Assembly (NCBI RefSeq): GCF_017873765.1
Contig: NZ_JAGGKP010000004.1
Location: 62,001 to 126,000, forward strand
Length of the DNA stretch: 64,000 nt
Reading direction: 5' to 3'
Source: Paenibacillus sediminis
GTDB lineage: Bacteria > Bacillota > Bacilli > Paenibacillales > Paenibacillaceae
Positions 43,411 through 52,647 of the stretch are shown piece by piece (the first letter of the stretch is position 1; the number at the start of each line of letters is the position of its first letter). Under the pieces are notes generated by a model, which saw nothing but the letters and a program-made list of their open reading frames with translations, had not been told where the DNA came from and ran no database searches. Made by a program: the position numbers and the translations under genes.

Positions 43411-44579
43411 GCTCCACCTCCAGACAATGCTATATTGCCAGACACAATTCGCGGAACTGTGACGGTCACAATTGTACCGGTCGCCGCATTCGGATCCATG
43501 TCCAGTATTCCTTCAACCAATTCCAGCCGTTGCCGCATTCCGAATAATCCATGACCTTGCCGAATGGCTTCCGTCTTTCTCTCCTGATCATGAGCCCACT
43601 TCCCGTTATCGGCAACCTCTAGCTGAGTAGCTGTGCCGGTATCCGTGAACGTAATGACACACCGGGAAGCGCCGCTATGCTTCACAACATTCGTCATACA
43701 TTCACGCAGACACATGGCTAAAATAGTACAAGTCAGCGAAGAATGCTGCCTTTGTACCGCCTCAATATCTCCGTGTACTTCGAGCTTAATATCAGCAGCT
43801 TCCGCAATTTGTCGAGCGCCCAGCAGTTCTTCTTGCAGATTCACCATATGCATATCCGACACTAAATTACGCATTTGGGTGAGTGCCTTCCGTGCCGCTT
43901 CCTCAATTTCTTTTAACTCCTGAACAGCTCTTTCCGGATCTCGTGTCACATATTTCCCTGCTAATTGACCTTTTAACGAAATCATCGATAGCGTATGACC
44001 GAGCGTATCATGGAGGTCACGCGCAATTCTTTGCCGCTCCTCCTGCTTCGTTAGACGTTCAATCTGCATGTTCGCATCCTTGATCTGCAGGTTCATTTCA
44101 CGATACCTCCGCGCTGCGCGCATCCCGAACGGAACAATTGCAAGAGTAACGAACAGCGCAAGCTCAGCGCCCAACTGGCCAATGACATCGTAATCATTTG
44201 AAGAAAAAAATGGTGTGCTAATAAACGCAACGAGCAAAAATGCAACTGCACCGAGCATCATTTTCTTGCTGCGTAAATTCCCGATCGCCGCTGTTGTGAA
44301 AAAACCAACGTACAAAAAGTTTGGGTCCCAGTGTATCGCGAGAGTCATAATAATCGCAATTTCAATCGTTACCCATAAAAGAAGGCGTGCTCCTTGCTCC
44401 CAATAAGATTGCCGATAAGCGACCTGAAATATCAAAATCAAAGAAAGCCCAAAGAGGGCTTCCCAAGATGTATGAGACAATTTGAACAAATAGTAAACGG
44501 GCATTAACCAGTAGATTAACCACAAATAAGGCATAACCCCCATCGCCGGGGGGAACAGCCGAAAAGAACATTTTTTCAT
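43407..44579 (-). CDS. DesK-type sensor histidine kinase
   Basis: 390 aa. Five or six helices occupy residues 15-155, a coiled coil follows to about 185, and the HisKA_3 phospho-acceptor His190 is in ARDLHDTLGHTLS. The HATPase domain has CLRECMTNVVKHSGAS (N box) near 285 and GHGLFGMRQR (G box) near 345. Senses a membrane or envelope condition and phosphorylates the adjacent NarL-type regulator. The gene order ATPase-permease-kinase-regulator equals that of yvfRSTU of B. subtilis. Its start overlaps the permease stop (ATGA). Confidence 0.92.
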   Translation of the reverse strand: MKKCSFRLFPPAMGVMPYLWLIYWLMPVYYLFKLSHTSWEALFGLSLILIFQVAYRQSYWEQGARLLLWVTIEIAIIMTLAIHWDPNFLYVGFFTTAAIGNLRSKKMMLGAVAFLLVAFISTPFFSSNDYDVIGQLGAELALFVTLAIVPFGMRAARRYREMNLQIKDANMQIERLTKQEERQRIARDLHDTLGHTLSMISLKGQLAGKYVTRDPERAVQELKEIEEAARKALTQMRNLVSDMHMVNLQEELLGARQIAEAADIKLEVHGDIEAVQRQHSSLTCTILAMCLRECMTNVVKHSGASRCVITFTDTGTATQLEVADNGKWAHDQERKTEAIRQGHGLFGMRQRLELVEGILDMDPNAATGTIVTVTVPRIVSGNIALSGGGA

Positions 44580-45319
44580 GCATTCACCGCTTCTTGTCGT
44601 TTACTGATCATCGTTGATACTATTATAAACAACGCAAGATAAACTAGCAAAACGATTATATCCTGCACATGAACGCTCTTTCCTTCAATCATGTTCCAAA
44701 CGACGTGAGCAAATCGGTACGTTGGCGTCCATTCAGATACCGATCGCATAGATTTGGAGAAGCTTTCTATAGGCATCCACAACCCTCCGACCATCGCCAA
44801 TATTAAATATACGCCAGAAGAGATCACCTGCACACTTGCTTTGCCGCTTACAAGACCAAGTAAAATACCAAGCGCCATGAAAGGCAGCGAGCCGACCCAA
44901 ATCCAAAGAGCACTTTCAATCCATACCTGAATTGATAAATCTACATGTTTAACTAACAGTCCTGCTAGGAAAATAACAGCGATGATGATCGCGCTAAGCA
45001 CCATCTGTGCGAACATTTTCGCTAAGATGTACTGAGTATGAGATACCGGTGTTATCCGCAGCGTCTTCATCCACCCTTGAGCTCTTTCCTGTGCGTACCG
45101 GACACTTAACGTTTGGACAGCCCCGCCCATCACACCAAATACAGCCATCGAAATCATATAATAGGCACTGAAAGTTGTTCCCCCTACCTGCTGATCTCCA
45201 AATGTAGAGGTGAAGAATAAATAGAAAGCAAGAGGAAGAAGGACGCTGGAAATAAGAAATCTGCGGTTACGTATCGTCCTCTTAAGCTCCGCTTTACACT
45301 GAATCATAAATTTTCTCAT
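44576..45319 (-). CDS. ABC-2 type exporter permease
   Basis: 247-aa membrane subunit with six helices of the ABC-2 family. The N-terminal cytoplasmic helix (CKAELKRTIRNRRFLISSVLLP) is followed by TFSAYYMISMAVFGVMGG and an RYAQERAQGWMKTLRITPVS loop, which is typical of YvfS/LinU-like permeases. Forms an exporter with the ATPase encoded just upstream; the cargo may be a drug, lipid or antimicrobial peptide. Translationally coupled on both sides by 4-nt overlaps. Confidence 0.9.
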   Translation of the reverse strand: MRKFMIQCKAELKRTIRNRRFLISSVLLPLAFYLFFTSTFGDQQVGGTTFSAYYMISMAVFGVMGGAVQTLSVRYAQERAQGWMKTLRITPVSHTQYILAKMFAQMVLSAIIIAVIFLAGLLVKHVDLSIQVWIESALWIWVGSLPFMALGILLGLVSGKASVQVISSGVYLILAMVGGLWMPIESFSKSMRSVSEWTPTYRFAHVVWNMIEGKSVHVQDIIVLLVYLALFIIVSTMISKRQEAVNA

Positions 45320-46218
45320 TTGATTCCAGCCCCTTCCGTTTCTATCACTTGTTCAAAGACCTCATTCAACCCACCGCCTTTAATCTCGATGTCCTTCATA
45401 TCAAATCCGCGTTCAACTAGAGAAAATAACAGGCTATCGGTATTCGCCGTATACAGCTTCACATGACGTCCATTCCACTCTGTTCGGTCGATGCCTGGCA
45501 GAGCTGCAAGATCATCTTGCTGTATAGCAGGACCCGCAATAAACGAAATATATCTGCCGCCAAGCGACCCTTTCAATTGATCTGGTGTACCATCGGCCAC
45601 AATTTTCCCGTGGTTAATAACGAGTATTCGATCCGCAATCGCATCAGCCTCTTCCAAATAATGCGTCGTGAGTACAATCGTTCGGCCGCCCTGAGCAAGA
45701 GCGCGGAGCATTTCCCAGAAAACCCGTCTTGACGTTACGTCCATGCCAACAGTCGGTTCATCCAGAAAAATCACTTCAGGATCCCCGGATAAAGCTAGCG
45801 CAAATTGTAATCTTCGTTTTTGTCCACCGGATAAATGCTCGGTGAACAGCTCCGCTTCCTTCTCCAATCCCGCAAGGCGAAGCAATCTTTCCGTAGGCAT
45901 TGGATGTGCATAGTAGCTGCGGAACAAATCGATCACTTCCTTGACCTTCAAACGATCAATGACATCCACTTCTTGCAGAATCGCCCCAATACGGCCGCGT
46001 ATATGTTCATCTTGAGGATTTCCGCCAAGCAGCCGCACCGTGCCTGCTGTGGGTCTCTTTAATCCTAGTATCAAAGAGATCGCTGTCGTTTTACCTGCAC
46101 CGTTAGGTCCAAGAAGTGCGACCACCTGTCCTGATTTGATCGACAGTGATAAATGATCCACCGCCTTGTTAGGGCCGTATTGTTTCGTGACCCGTTCCAG
46201 TTCAATGACATTTCCCAT
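45316..46218 (-). CDS. ABC exporter ATP-binding protein
   Basis: 300-aa ATPase. Walker A GPNGAGKTT near residue 36, signature LSGGQKRR near 128, Walker B VIFLDEPTVGMD near 150 and the H-loop THYLEEADAIADR near 185 are all present. The C-terminal region (about 220-300) is the usual DrrA/CcmA-type extension. First gene of a four-gene operon of exporter plus two-component system. AAGGAGTG precedes the ATG. Two overlapping palindromes at 46298-46323 lie 80-105 bp upstream. Confidence 0.93.
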   Translation of the reverse strand: MGNVIELERVTKQYGPNKAVDHLSLSIKSGQVVALLGPNGAGKTTAISLILGLKRPTAGTVRLLGGNPQDEHIRGRIGAILQEVDVIDRLKVKEVIDLFRSYYAHPMPTERLLRLAGLEKEAELFTEHLSGGQKRRLQFALALSGDPEVIFLDEPTVGMDVTSRRVFWEMLRALAQGGRTIVLTTHYLEEADAIADRILVINHGKIVADGTPDQLKGSLGGRYISFIAGPAIQQDDLAALPGIDRTEWNGRHVKLYTANTDSLLFSLVERGFDMKDIEIKGGGLNEVFEQVIETEGAGIK

Positions 46219-46297
46219 CTATTCCACTCCTTCGTATCCTTCGTTATTTCCTTGTCTTTATCATAACGATTGCCGAAAAAGGTAGTAGTCAGAGCTA

Positions 46298-46323
46298 TCA
46301 CCTTTTTGAGGTGACAAATGTCA
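46298..46323. promoter_or_regulatory. Overlapping palindromes upstream of the ABC/two-component operon
   Basis: TCACCT-TTTTG-AGGTGA (46298-46314) and TGACA-AA-TGTCA (46312-46323) share three bases. One or both may be the binding site of the DesR-like regulator encoded in the operon. Confidence 0.5.
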
Positions 46324-46466
46324 TATGAATTTTATGTAACATAAATGTAATTATAAATCTAGCAAAAAGCATGATGTTTTCTCATATATATCCGTCCAAG
46401 CAATGGCTCGTTTTCTGACATATGAATATAGAGTAGTAACAACCTATTTTGAAAGGAGAGATCAGT

Positions 46467-46568
46467 ATGGGTGGTGCAGGATACGGCGGAGGCTTATTTA
46501 CCAGTACAGCTGCGATCTTAGTTCTGTTTATTCTCTTGGTTATTGTAACCCGTTCATTTTTATACTAA
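46467..46568 (+). CDS. YjcZ-like sporulation micropeptide, 33 aa
   Basis: A tiny frame with AAAGGAGAG upstream and a strong terminator downstream. The sequence starts MGGAGYGGGLFTSTAAILV and ends in a hydrophobic helix (LFILLVIVTRSFLY). The Gly/Tyr-rich head followed by ALIVVLFILLIIV-type helix is the hallmark of the YjcZ family, small spore-associated membrane peptides of Bacillales. Function unknown. Confidence 0.85.
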   Translation: MGGAGYGGGLFTSTAAILVLFILLVIVTRSFLY

Positions 46569-46591
46569 TCTCTTGAACCTGGCTATGAAAA

Positions 46592-46623
46592 CAAATAAAC
46601 ACTCCATTTGGAGTGTTTATTTG
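46592..46623 (+). terminator. Terminator after the YjcZ-like peptide
   Basis: CAAATAAACACTCC and GGAGTGTTTATTTG form a 14-bp perfect stem around ATTT. The 46624-46826 stretch beyond it, up to the pstB stop, contains no gene I can support. Confidence 0.85.
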
Positions 46624-46826
46624 TTTTATACAATTTATTAAAGGTTTACATTTTAATAATGTTCAAAATGCCGTTTCATATTTAAAAATTTCTCATATTT
46701 CATAGATTACAAGTGAATATAACGAAAGGGGGCTACCTTTTAAAGGGAAGTCAGATTTTATCAAGAACAACCCAGTTCCGAGGGCTTGCTACCCTATTTA
46801 TTTCTACAATTCACTCTGTCCATCAA

Positions 46827-47585
46827 TCATCCAAACCGTCCACTAATGTAATCATTGGTCTCTTGCTTCTGAGGGTTAGAGAACATATTGACGGTTTGAT
46901 CGTATTCGACGACTTCACCGTTCAGGAAGAAAGCCGTTTTCTGTGAAACACGAGCTGCTTGATGCATGTTGTGTGTCACGATAATAATCGAGTAATCCTT
47001 CTTGAGCTCAGCAATCAGTTCCTCAATTTTTGCCGTTGAGACTGGATCAAGCGCAGAAGCTGGTTCGTCCATCAGAATAATATCTGGCTTGACAGCGATT
47101 GAACGCGCAATACATAGACGCTGCTGTTGTCCGCCCGAAAGCGCCAAAGCCGACTTATGAAGACGATCCTTCGTTTCATCCCATAGCGCAGCCTTTCTTA
47201 GCGATTCCTCAACAATTTCATCAAGCTTCTTCTTGCTCTTTATTCCATGGTACCGAGGTCCAAAGGCAATATTTTCATAGATTGATTTATGGAAAGGGTT
47301 CGGACGCTGCCACACCATACCGATTCTTTGACGCAGTGAAACAACATCGGTTGCCGGATTGTTAATGTCCTCATCACCAATTAGAATCTGACCCGTAATT
47401 TTGGCGCCTGGAATTAAATCGTTCATTCTATTCAAGCTGCGTAAGAAGGTTGATTTACCACAGCCGGAAGGCCCAATTAAAGCCGTAACCTCTTTAGAGG
47501 CAAAATCAAGTGAAATGTTCTTCACTGCAGGCTTATCCCCATAATGAACACTCAAATTTCTGGCCGATAATGCGATTTCCTGCAT
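46827..47585 (-). CDS. pstB: Phosphate ABC transporter ATPase
   Basis: 252-aa ATPase of the high-affinity Pst phosphate importer. Walker [10 protein letters not shown] near residue 38, the PstB-specific RMNDLIPGA loop after it, signature LSGGQQQR near 150 and Walker [14 protein letters not shown] near 170 are visible. The C-terminus NDYISGRFG is diagnostic of PstB. The ATG at 47585 follows AAGGAGG; the longer frame start at 47654 is inside pstA and is rejected. Last gene of the pstSCAB operon. Confidence 0.96.
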   Translation of the reverse strand: MQEIALSARNLSVHYGDKPAVKNISLDFASKEVTALIGPSGCGKSTFLRSLNRMNDLIPGAKITGQILIGDEDINNPATDVVSLRQRIGMVWQRPNPFHKSIYENIAFGPRYHGIKSKKKLDEIVEESLRKAALWDETKDRLHKSALALSGGQQQRLCIARSIAVKPDIILMDEPASALDPVSTAKIEELIAELKKDYSIIIVTHNMHQAARVSQKTAFFLNGEVVEYDQTVNMFSNPQKQETNDYISGRFG

Positions 47586-47598
47586 TCGGTTTACCTCC

Positions 47599-48486
47599 TT
47601 ATTTAGTAGCTGTAAACTTGCGGTACACGAGACGACCGAGCCATCTTGCAGCAAGGTTAAATAATAACACCGTAATAATCAACACAGCTGACGCACCTGC
47701 AGCGATTTCGGACGCATCCGGAGCGAGTCCTTCTGAGTTCACTTTCCATATATGAACTGCCAGTGTTTCCGCCGGTCTAAATGGATTTAGCGGTGACACA
47801 GGGCTCAGCGGATTCCAATCTGTAAAATCAAGGCGCGGTGAGCTCATCCCCGCTGTAAAGAGCAGCGCAGCCGCTTCACCAAATACACGCCCTGCAGCAA
47901 GGATTGTCCCAGTTAAAATAACAGGGAGCGCATAAGGAAGCATAACGGAAGTAATTGTCTTCCACTTTGAAATACCTAGTGCTAAGCTCGCTTCCTTCTG
48001 TTCTCGTGGCACGCTCTTGAGCCCTTGCTCAGTAATGCGCACCATTAATGGAAGATTAAATACGGTTAATGCTAATGCACCCGAGAATAACGAGAATCCA
48101 AATCCAAATAAGTTGACAATCACCAAAAGTCCAAACAGACCTACCACAATGGATGGAAATGAAGATAATACCTCTACAACAAGTCTAATGAAATCGGTGA
48201 GTTTGTTCGGTTTAGCATATTCACTCATATAGATACCAGCACCAAGACCTAACGGAATCGTAATAACCATCGTAAGAACCAAAAGGAACAACGAGTTAAA
48301 CAATTGCGGACCTATGCCCCCGCCTTTACGAATCGTTTCTGGAGCAGACGTAAGGAAATGGAAGCTGATATGCCCGAGCCCGCGTACGAGTATAAAGCCA
48401 AGCATACCTACCAATATGGCTATAATCAACCCGGCGACAACCACAATAGCAGCCGTTGCTATTTTATCTGCTGTTTTTGCCTTCAT
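47599..48486 (-). CDS. pstA: Phosphate ABC transporter permease
   Basis: 295-aa membrane subunit with six helices. PstA features are the [34 protein letters not shown] stretch (described by residues about 95-128) and the EAA-like [20 protein letters not shown] near 190. It pairs with PstC in the membrane. The start is coupled to the pstC stop by an ATGA overlap, with GGAGATCG just before. A longer frame start at 48567 would lie within pstC and is rejected. Confidence 0.95.
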   Translation of the reverse strand: MKAKTADKIATAAIVVVAGLIIAILVGMLGFILVRGLGHISFHFLTSAPETIRKGGGIGPQLFNSLFLLVLTMVITIPLGLGAGIYMSEYAKPNKLTDFIRLVVEVLSSFPSIVVGLFGLLVIVNLFGFGFSLFSGALALTVFNLPLMVRITEQGLKSVPREQKEASLALGISKWKTITSVMLPYALPVILTGTILAAGRVFGEAAALLFTAGMSSPRLDFTDWNPLSPVSPLNPFRPAETLAVHIWKVNSEGLAPDASEIAAGASAVLIITVLLFNLAARWLGRLVYRKFTATK

Positions 48487-49385
48487 ATTTTCGATCTCCT
48501 TTCCAGCCAGCGGACGATAAATACGAAAACAAATGTCATTAAGAGTAGAATAAGCGCAAGCGTCCAAAGTGCATTATTTTGTGCTGAACCCATTGCAGTG
48601 TTACCCATGCTTAGCGTAATTGCGCTTGTAAGCGTAGATGTCGATTCAAACAGTGAATGCGGGATATGCGGCGCATTCCCAATAACCATTTGTACGGCAA
48701 GTGCTTCACCGAAAGCTCTCGCTATTCCAAGTACAACCCCAGTAAGCAGTGCTGGTAAAGTGGTTGGAAGCACAATGCGATATATCGTTTGCCAACGCGT
48801 TGAGCCTAGTGCGTAAGATCCTTCCTTCAGACCTGAAGGAAGCGCAGCTAACGCATCGGTTGTTATCGTCGTTATCGTAGGCAAGATCATGACAGCGAGT
48901 ACCACTGAGCCTGCTGCAATCCCAAGCCCTTGTCCTGGAAACACATTTCTAAAAAACGGAACAATCACACTTAGACCCACAAATCCGTATACGACAGAAG
49001 GGATACCGGCCAGCAATTCAATCACCGGTTGAAGATATTTACGTCCAAATTTCGGCGCGATTTCAACCATAAACAATGATGCACAAATCCCCATAGGAGC
49101 TGCAATTAGAGCTGCCAGTATTGATGTGCTGAATGATCCAAAAATGAAAGGCAGAGCTCCAAACAGCGGCGGCACTCCATCAGGGCTCCATTTTACGCCT
49201 GTAAAAAAGTCAGCTATATTCACTTTGTTAACAAAAAAAGTACTTAGACCTTTAGATGCCACAAAATAAACCATCGAAAAAATGGTTACGATAAGCAGAA
49301 GGATACACAAAAAGGTATAAATTCGACCAACCCATTCTTCCACAAGATGCGGCTTTGCTTGTTGCCTTTCTGTAGATCGAGCCAT
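48483..49385 (-). CDS. pstC: Phosphate ABC transporter permease
   Basis: 300-aa permease with six helices after a 17-residue cytoplasmic N-terminus. The ELLAGIPSVVYGFVGL stretch near residue 128 and EGSYALGSTRWQTIYRIVLP near 190 are PstC/EAA signatures. Works with PstA, PstB and PstS. Separated from pstS by 83 nt that hold a stem-loop. GGGAGAG precedes the ATG. Confidence 0.95.
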   Translation of the reverse strand: MARSTERQQAKPHLVEEWVGRIYTFLCILLLIVTIFSMVYFVASKGLSTFFVNKVNIADFFTGVKWSPDGVPPLFGALPFIFGSFSTSILAALIAAPMGICASLFMVEIAPKFGRKYLQPVIELLAGIPSVVYGFVGLSVIVPFFRNVFPGQGLGIAAGSVVLAVMILPTITTITTDALAALPSGLKEGSYALGSTRWQTIYRIVLPTTLPALLTGVVLGIARAFGEALAVQMVIGNAPHIPHSLFESTSTLTSAITLSMGNTAMGSAQNNALWTLALILLLMTFVFVFIVRWLERRSKI

Positions 49386-49407
49386 AAATCTCTCCCTTTA
49401 CACGACT

Positions 49408-49439
49408 ATAAAGAGGCAGATGACGCTCCGCCTCTTTAT
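49408..49439 (-). terminator. Stem-loop between pstS and pstC
   Basis: ATAAAGAGGC (49408-49417) and GCCTCTTTAT (49430-49439) form a perfect 10-bp stem. Located right behind pstS, it would let most transcripts end or be stabilised there, giving extra binding protein. Confidence 0.65.
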
Positions 49440-49468
49440 GGTCTTTAATATCAATTAATCTAAGTTAA

Positions 49469-50383
49469 TTATTTCTTCTTGATGTTGCCGTCAACATCGC
49501 GTACAACTTGCATTTTACTTACTGGAATATATCCCAAATCTTTAACAGCGCCATTTTGAACTTCATCACTTGTCATGTAATCCAAGAAGGCTTTAACTTC
49601 AGGTTTTGGTTCGCCTTTTGTATACATGTGCTCATATGCCCAGATTGGATAAGTTCCGTTTGCAACGTTATCTTCAGTCGGTGCTACACCTTCGTATTTA
49701 ACAGCTTTTACGGAATCATCAATATAGGATAGAGCCAAGTATCCGATGGCACCAGGTGTTTCAGCGATAAGTTTCTTAACTGTACCTGAGGAATCCTCTT
49801 GAATGGATCCTTGAAGGTCTTCTGTTTTCATGCCAAGTGCATATTTTTCAAAGGTCGCACGTGTACCAGAGCTAGCAGGGCGGTTAACAATTTGAATTTT
49901 TTGATCAGGTCCGCCAAGTTCTTTCCAGTTCGTTACTTTACCAGTGAAAATATCAACTAATTGTTGTTTCGTAAGATTGTCTATATTAACTTTAGGGTTC
50001 ACAACTGCAGCCATACCAACAACTGCTACTTGATGGTCTACAAGGTCTTTAGCTTGAGCAGCATCAAGTTTCTCAGATGCGAATACATCGGAGTTACCAA
50101 TGTCCGCTTGACCGCCGGCAACTTGTGTCAAGCCAGTGCCGCTTCCGCCGCCTTGAACTTGTACTGTGATGCCTTTGTTTTTATCCATAAACGTTTTTGA
50201 TGCTTCTTCTACCAAAGGTTGAAGCGCTGAAGATCCAGTCGCCAGAATTGAACCAGTCAACTCACTATTTGTATTGGCACTCGATTGATCTCCACCTTCC
50301 GCTGAACCTCCGCTATTCTTACCGCAAGCTGCAAGTGCTAACGTGAGTACAGCAGCCAAAATCAGCATCATCGTCTTTTTCAT
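49469..50383 (-). CDS. pstS: Phosphate-binding lipoprotein
   Basis: 304-aa extracellular phosphate receptor. The lipoprotein signal ends in LAACGK (Cys20). PstS fold motifs follow: GSILATGSSALQPLVE with the phosphate-binding Ser cluster near residue 47, VQGGGSGTGLTQVAGGQADIGNSDVF (residues about 77-102) and NRPASSGTRATFEKY near 165. First gene of the pst operon and directly behind a PhoP box, so induced by phosphate starvation through PhoPR. Confidence 0.97.
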   Translation of the reverse strand: MKKTMMLILAAVLTLALAACGKNSGGSAEGGDQSSANTNSELTGSILATGSSALQPLVEEASKTFMDKNKGITVQVQGGGSGTGLTQVAGGQADIGNSDVFASEKLDAAQAKDLVDHQVAVVGMAAVVNPKVNIDNLTKQQLVDIFTGKVTNWKELGGPDQKIQIVNRPASSGTRATFEKYALGMKTEDLQGSIQEDSSGTVKKLIAETPGAIGYLALSYIDDSVKAVKYEGVAPTEDNVANGTYPIWAYEHMYTKGEPKPEVKAFLDYMTSDEVQNGAVKDLGYIPVSKMQVVRDVDGNIKKK

Positions 50384-50447
50384 TTGTTTTTGTTTCCCCT
50401 TCCTGATCTTTTGTTTATATGTTGATCATTTGCTGATCACAGTTCTT

Positions 50448-50501
50448 ATTGTAGAAGCTGCTTATTAATGTGATGTTTTCTAAATGTAAACGGAATGTAA
50501 A
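50448..50501 (-). promoter_or_regulatory. PhoP box and promoter of pstSCAB
   Basis: On the minus strand four hexamers recur at exact 11-bp spacing: TTTACA (50496-50501), TTTACA (50485-50490), AAAACA (50474-50479) and TTAATA (50463-50468). They fit TT(A/T/C)ACA PhoP boxes. A -10 box TACAAT is at 50448-50453, 9 bp past the last hexamer, as in PhoP-activated promoters. The rest of 50384-50661 has no other gene. Confidence 0.85.
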
Positions 50502-50661
50502 ATGTTAAAAATAATAACGCTGGTAACGTGGGTTGATTAAATGGCATTTTTCAAACAGCAAAACGACCCTTGCTTTAATTTTTCATTCATGATCTATGCC
50601 ACCTTTCTTAAATTAACGCATCCAAAATTCGCTTCGGTAATATGTATGATGTTGTATTAAA

Positions 50662-50704
50662 AAAGCGCGCCTTCAAGCGGAATAATTCCACTAAAAGCGC
50701 ACTT
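50662..50704 (-). terminator. Terminator after the oligo-1,6-glucosidase gene
   Basis: AGTGCGCTT-AGTGGAAT and ATTCCGCT-AAGGCGCGCT form a long stem with a very small loop (one internal mismatch region); TTTTTT follows on the minus strand. Confidence 0.75.
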
Positions 50705-50709
50705 TCATA

Positions 50710-52380
50710 TTACTTACTTCTCAGCAAATATACTCTTGTCTCATAAGGTTTCAGCTTTATTTTCTTCGGTGTATCTGGCCCTTTAACCGCATAATTATTT
50801 AGCAGCAATTCCGAGCGCTCGAACTTAATGTTCGAAGGAAGCTTAAATAACGCTTTGCTATCGCCAAAATTACAGATCACAAGTACTTTCTCTTCCCCTA
50901 ACGTTCTAGTGTAGGCGTATATTTGTTTATGATCTTTAAGCAGCAAATCATAATGACCGTATACAAGCACTGAATGTCGTTTACGAAGCTGGATCATTTT
51001 TTTATAGAAATGGAGTATCGAGTTAGGATCTTCCAATTGTTTTTCTACATTAATTTCCGAATAATTTGGATTCACGCCAAACCAAGGCTTACCAGTCGTA
51101 AAACCTGCGTTTTGTTCGTTAGACCACTGCATTGGAGTTCTTGAATTGTCTCTTCCGCGTTCCCAAATCACTTGCATAATTTCTTCGTGAGGGCGTCCGG
51201 CTGCAGTTTCAATGTTGTAGTAATTTATCATGCCTACATCATCATAATCTTCGATCGAGTTGAATTTCACATTCGTCATGCCGATTTCTTGGCCTTGATA
51301 AATATACGGAGTTCCCTGCATTAGAAAGTAAAACGCGCCTAGCATCTTCGCACTTTCGATCCGATATTTTTTGTCATTGCCCCATGTGGACACAGACCGC
51401 GGTTGATCGTGATTTTCTAAGAAAAGCGCGTTCCAACCTTTATTTTCGAGACCTTTTTGCCACTTGGTAAACGTATTCTTCAATCCCAGCAGATCAACCG
51501 ATTTCTTCGCTCCTTTATCCCAAAGTCCCAAATGTTCGAACTGGAAAATCATATTGAATTTCCCGTTACGTTCGCCCACCCATTCATCCGCTTGATTGAT
51601 ATTCACACCATTCGCTTCACCAACGGTCATAATGTCATATTTGGATAACGTATTTTCTTTGAGCTCCGTTAGAAATTCTTGAATCCCTTCACGGTTCATA
51701 TGACCATCGAAAGATGGAACATACTGTCTTCCTTCTGGATTGTCCATATCAGGGAGTCCATAAGCTTTCTTAATGTGACTGATTGCATCGACACGGAAAC
51801 CATCAATTCCTTTGTCCAGCCACCAGTTAATCATTTGATATACTTCTTGCCGCATCTGTTCGTTTTCCCAATTTAGATCGGGTTGTTTTGTAGAGAAGAT
51901 ATGTAAATAATACTGATCCGTAGTCTTATCATATTGCCAAGCCGACCCGCCGAAAATACTTTCCCAGTTGTTTGGTTCGCGGCCGTTTTTGCCATCTCTC
52001 CATATGTACCAATCTCGCTTAGGATTATCTTTGGAAGAACGTGATTCAATAAACCAAGGATGTTCATCACTTGTATGATTGATCACCAAATCCAATATTA
52101 ATTTCATGCCTCTCGCATGAACTTCTGCAAGCAGTTTATCGAAATCTGCCATCGTCCCGAACTCATCCATAATATCCTGATAATCAGAAATATCGTAACC
52201 GTTATCATCATTCGGTGATTTATAGATCGGACAAATCCAAATGACATCAATGCCTAGATTTTTTAAATAATCCAGCTTCGAAATAATGCCTTGCAAATCT
52301 CCGATGCCATCCCCGTTGCTGTCCATAAAGCTTCTCGGATAAATCTGATACACAACTGCTTCTTTCCACCATGTTCTCAT
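50710..52380 (-). CDS. malL: Oligo-1,6-glucosidase / alpha-glucosidase (GH13)
   Basis: 556-aa cytoplasmic GH13 enzyme. ILDLVINHTS (region I), GFRVDAISH with the nucleophile Asp near residue 200, TVGEANG with the acid Glu near 256 and NHDQPRS near 330 complete the catalytic set. The residue after the nucleophile (Ala rather than Val, with ISH) resembles MalL/oligo-1,6-glucosidases active on isomaltose, maltose or sucrose isomers. No transporter or regulator adjoins it, so the role as MalL is from sequence only. It is related to, but distinct from, the phosphotrehalase at 18636. Confidence 0.88.
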   Translation of the reverse strand: MRTWWKEAVVYQIYPRSFMDSNGDGIGDLQGIISKLDYLKNLGIDVIWICPIYKSPNDDNGYDISDYQDIMDEFGTMADFDKLLAEVHARGMKLILDLVINHTSDEHPWFIESRSSKDNPKRDWYIWRDGKNGREPNNWESIFGGSAWQYDKTTDQYYLHIFSTKQPDLNWENEQMRQEVYQMINWWLDKGIDGFRVDAISHIKKAYGLPDMDNPEGRQYVPSFDGHMNREGIQEFLTELKENTLSKYDIMTVGEANGVNINQADEWVGERNGKFNMIFQFEHLGLWDKGAKKSVDLLGLKNTFTKWQKGLENKGWNALFLENHDQPRSVSTWGNDKKYRIESAKMLGAFYFLMQGTPYIYQGQEIGMTNVKFNSIEDYDDVGMINYYNIETAAGRPHEEIMQVIWERGRDNSRTPMQWSNEQNAGFTTGKPWFGVNPNYSEINVEKQLEDPNSILHFYKKMIQLRKRHSVLVYGHYDLLLKDHKQIYAYTRTLGEEKVLVICNFGDSKALFKLPSNIKFERSELLLNNYAVKGPDTPKKIKLKPYETRVYLLRSK

Positions 52381-52584
52381 CTTTCTTACCTCTCAAGCGT
52401 ATTTTGTTCAGATTGACGAGGCTAAATCATCACCTATACATAACAGAATAGCAGCCCAGAACGTTTAAAAAGTTCTAGACTGCCACGTTAATGACTATAC
52501 GTCCCCGTCTGTTTCTAGAATCTACCTAATAAGCAACATACCATAAGGCCATCACTTATCACAATACATCATTTCAACAAAAAA

Positions 52585-52621
52585 CCGAGGAAAATCAGAG
52601 ATCATTCTGAATTTCACTCGG
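52585..52621 (-). terminator. Terminator after the 113-aa gene
   Basis: CCGAG (52585-52589) and CTCGG (52617-52621) enclose a second stem TCAGA/TCTGA, followed by TTTTTTGTTG on the minus strand. Confidence 0.75.
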
Positions 52622-52647
52622 CTAACGGTCATACTATTGACGATGAT

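Noticed and set aside
46713-46946. 77-aa plus-strand frame
   Set aside because: It overlaps the 3' end of pstB on the opposite strand, with no homology or ribosome site.
48304-48816. 170-aa frame on the plus strand
   Set aside because: Antisense to the pstA/pstC junction; no motif or ribosome site.
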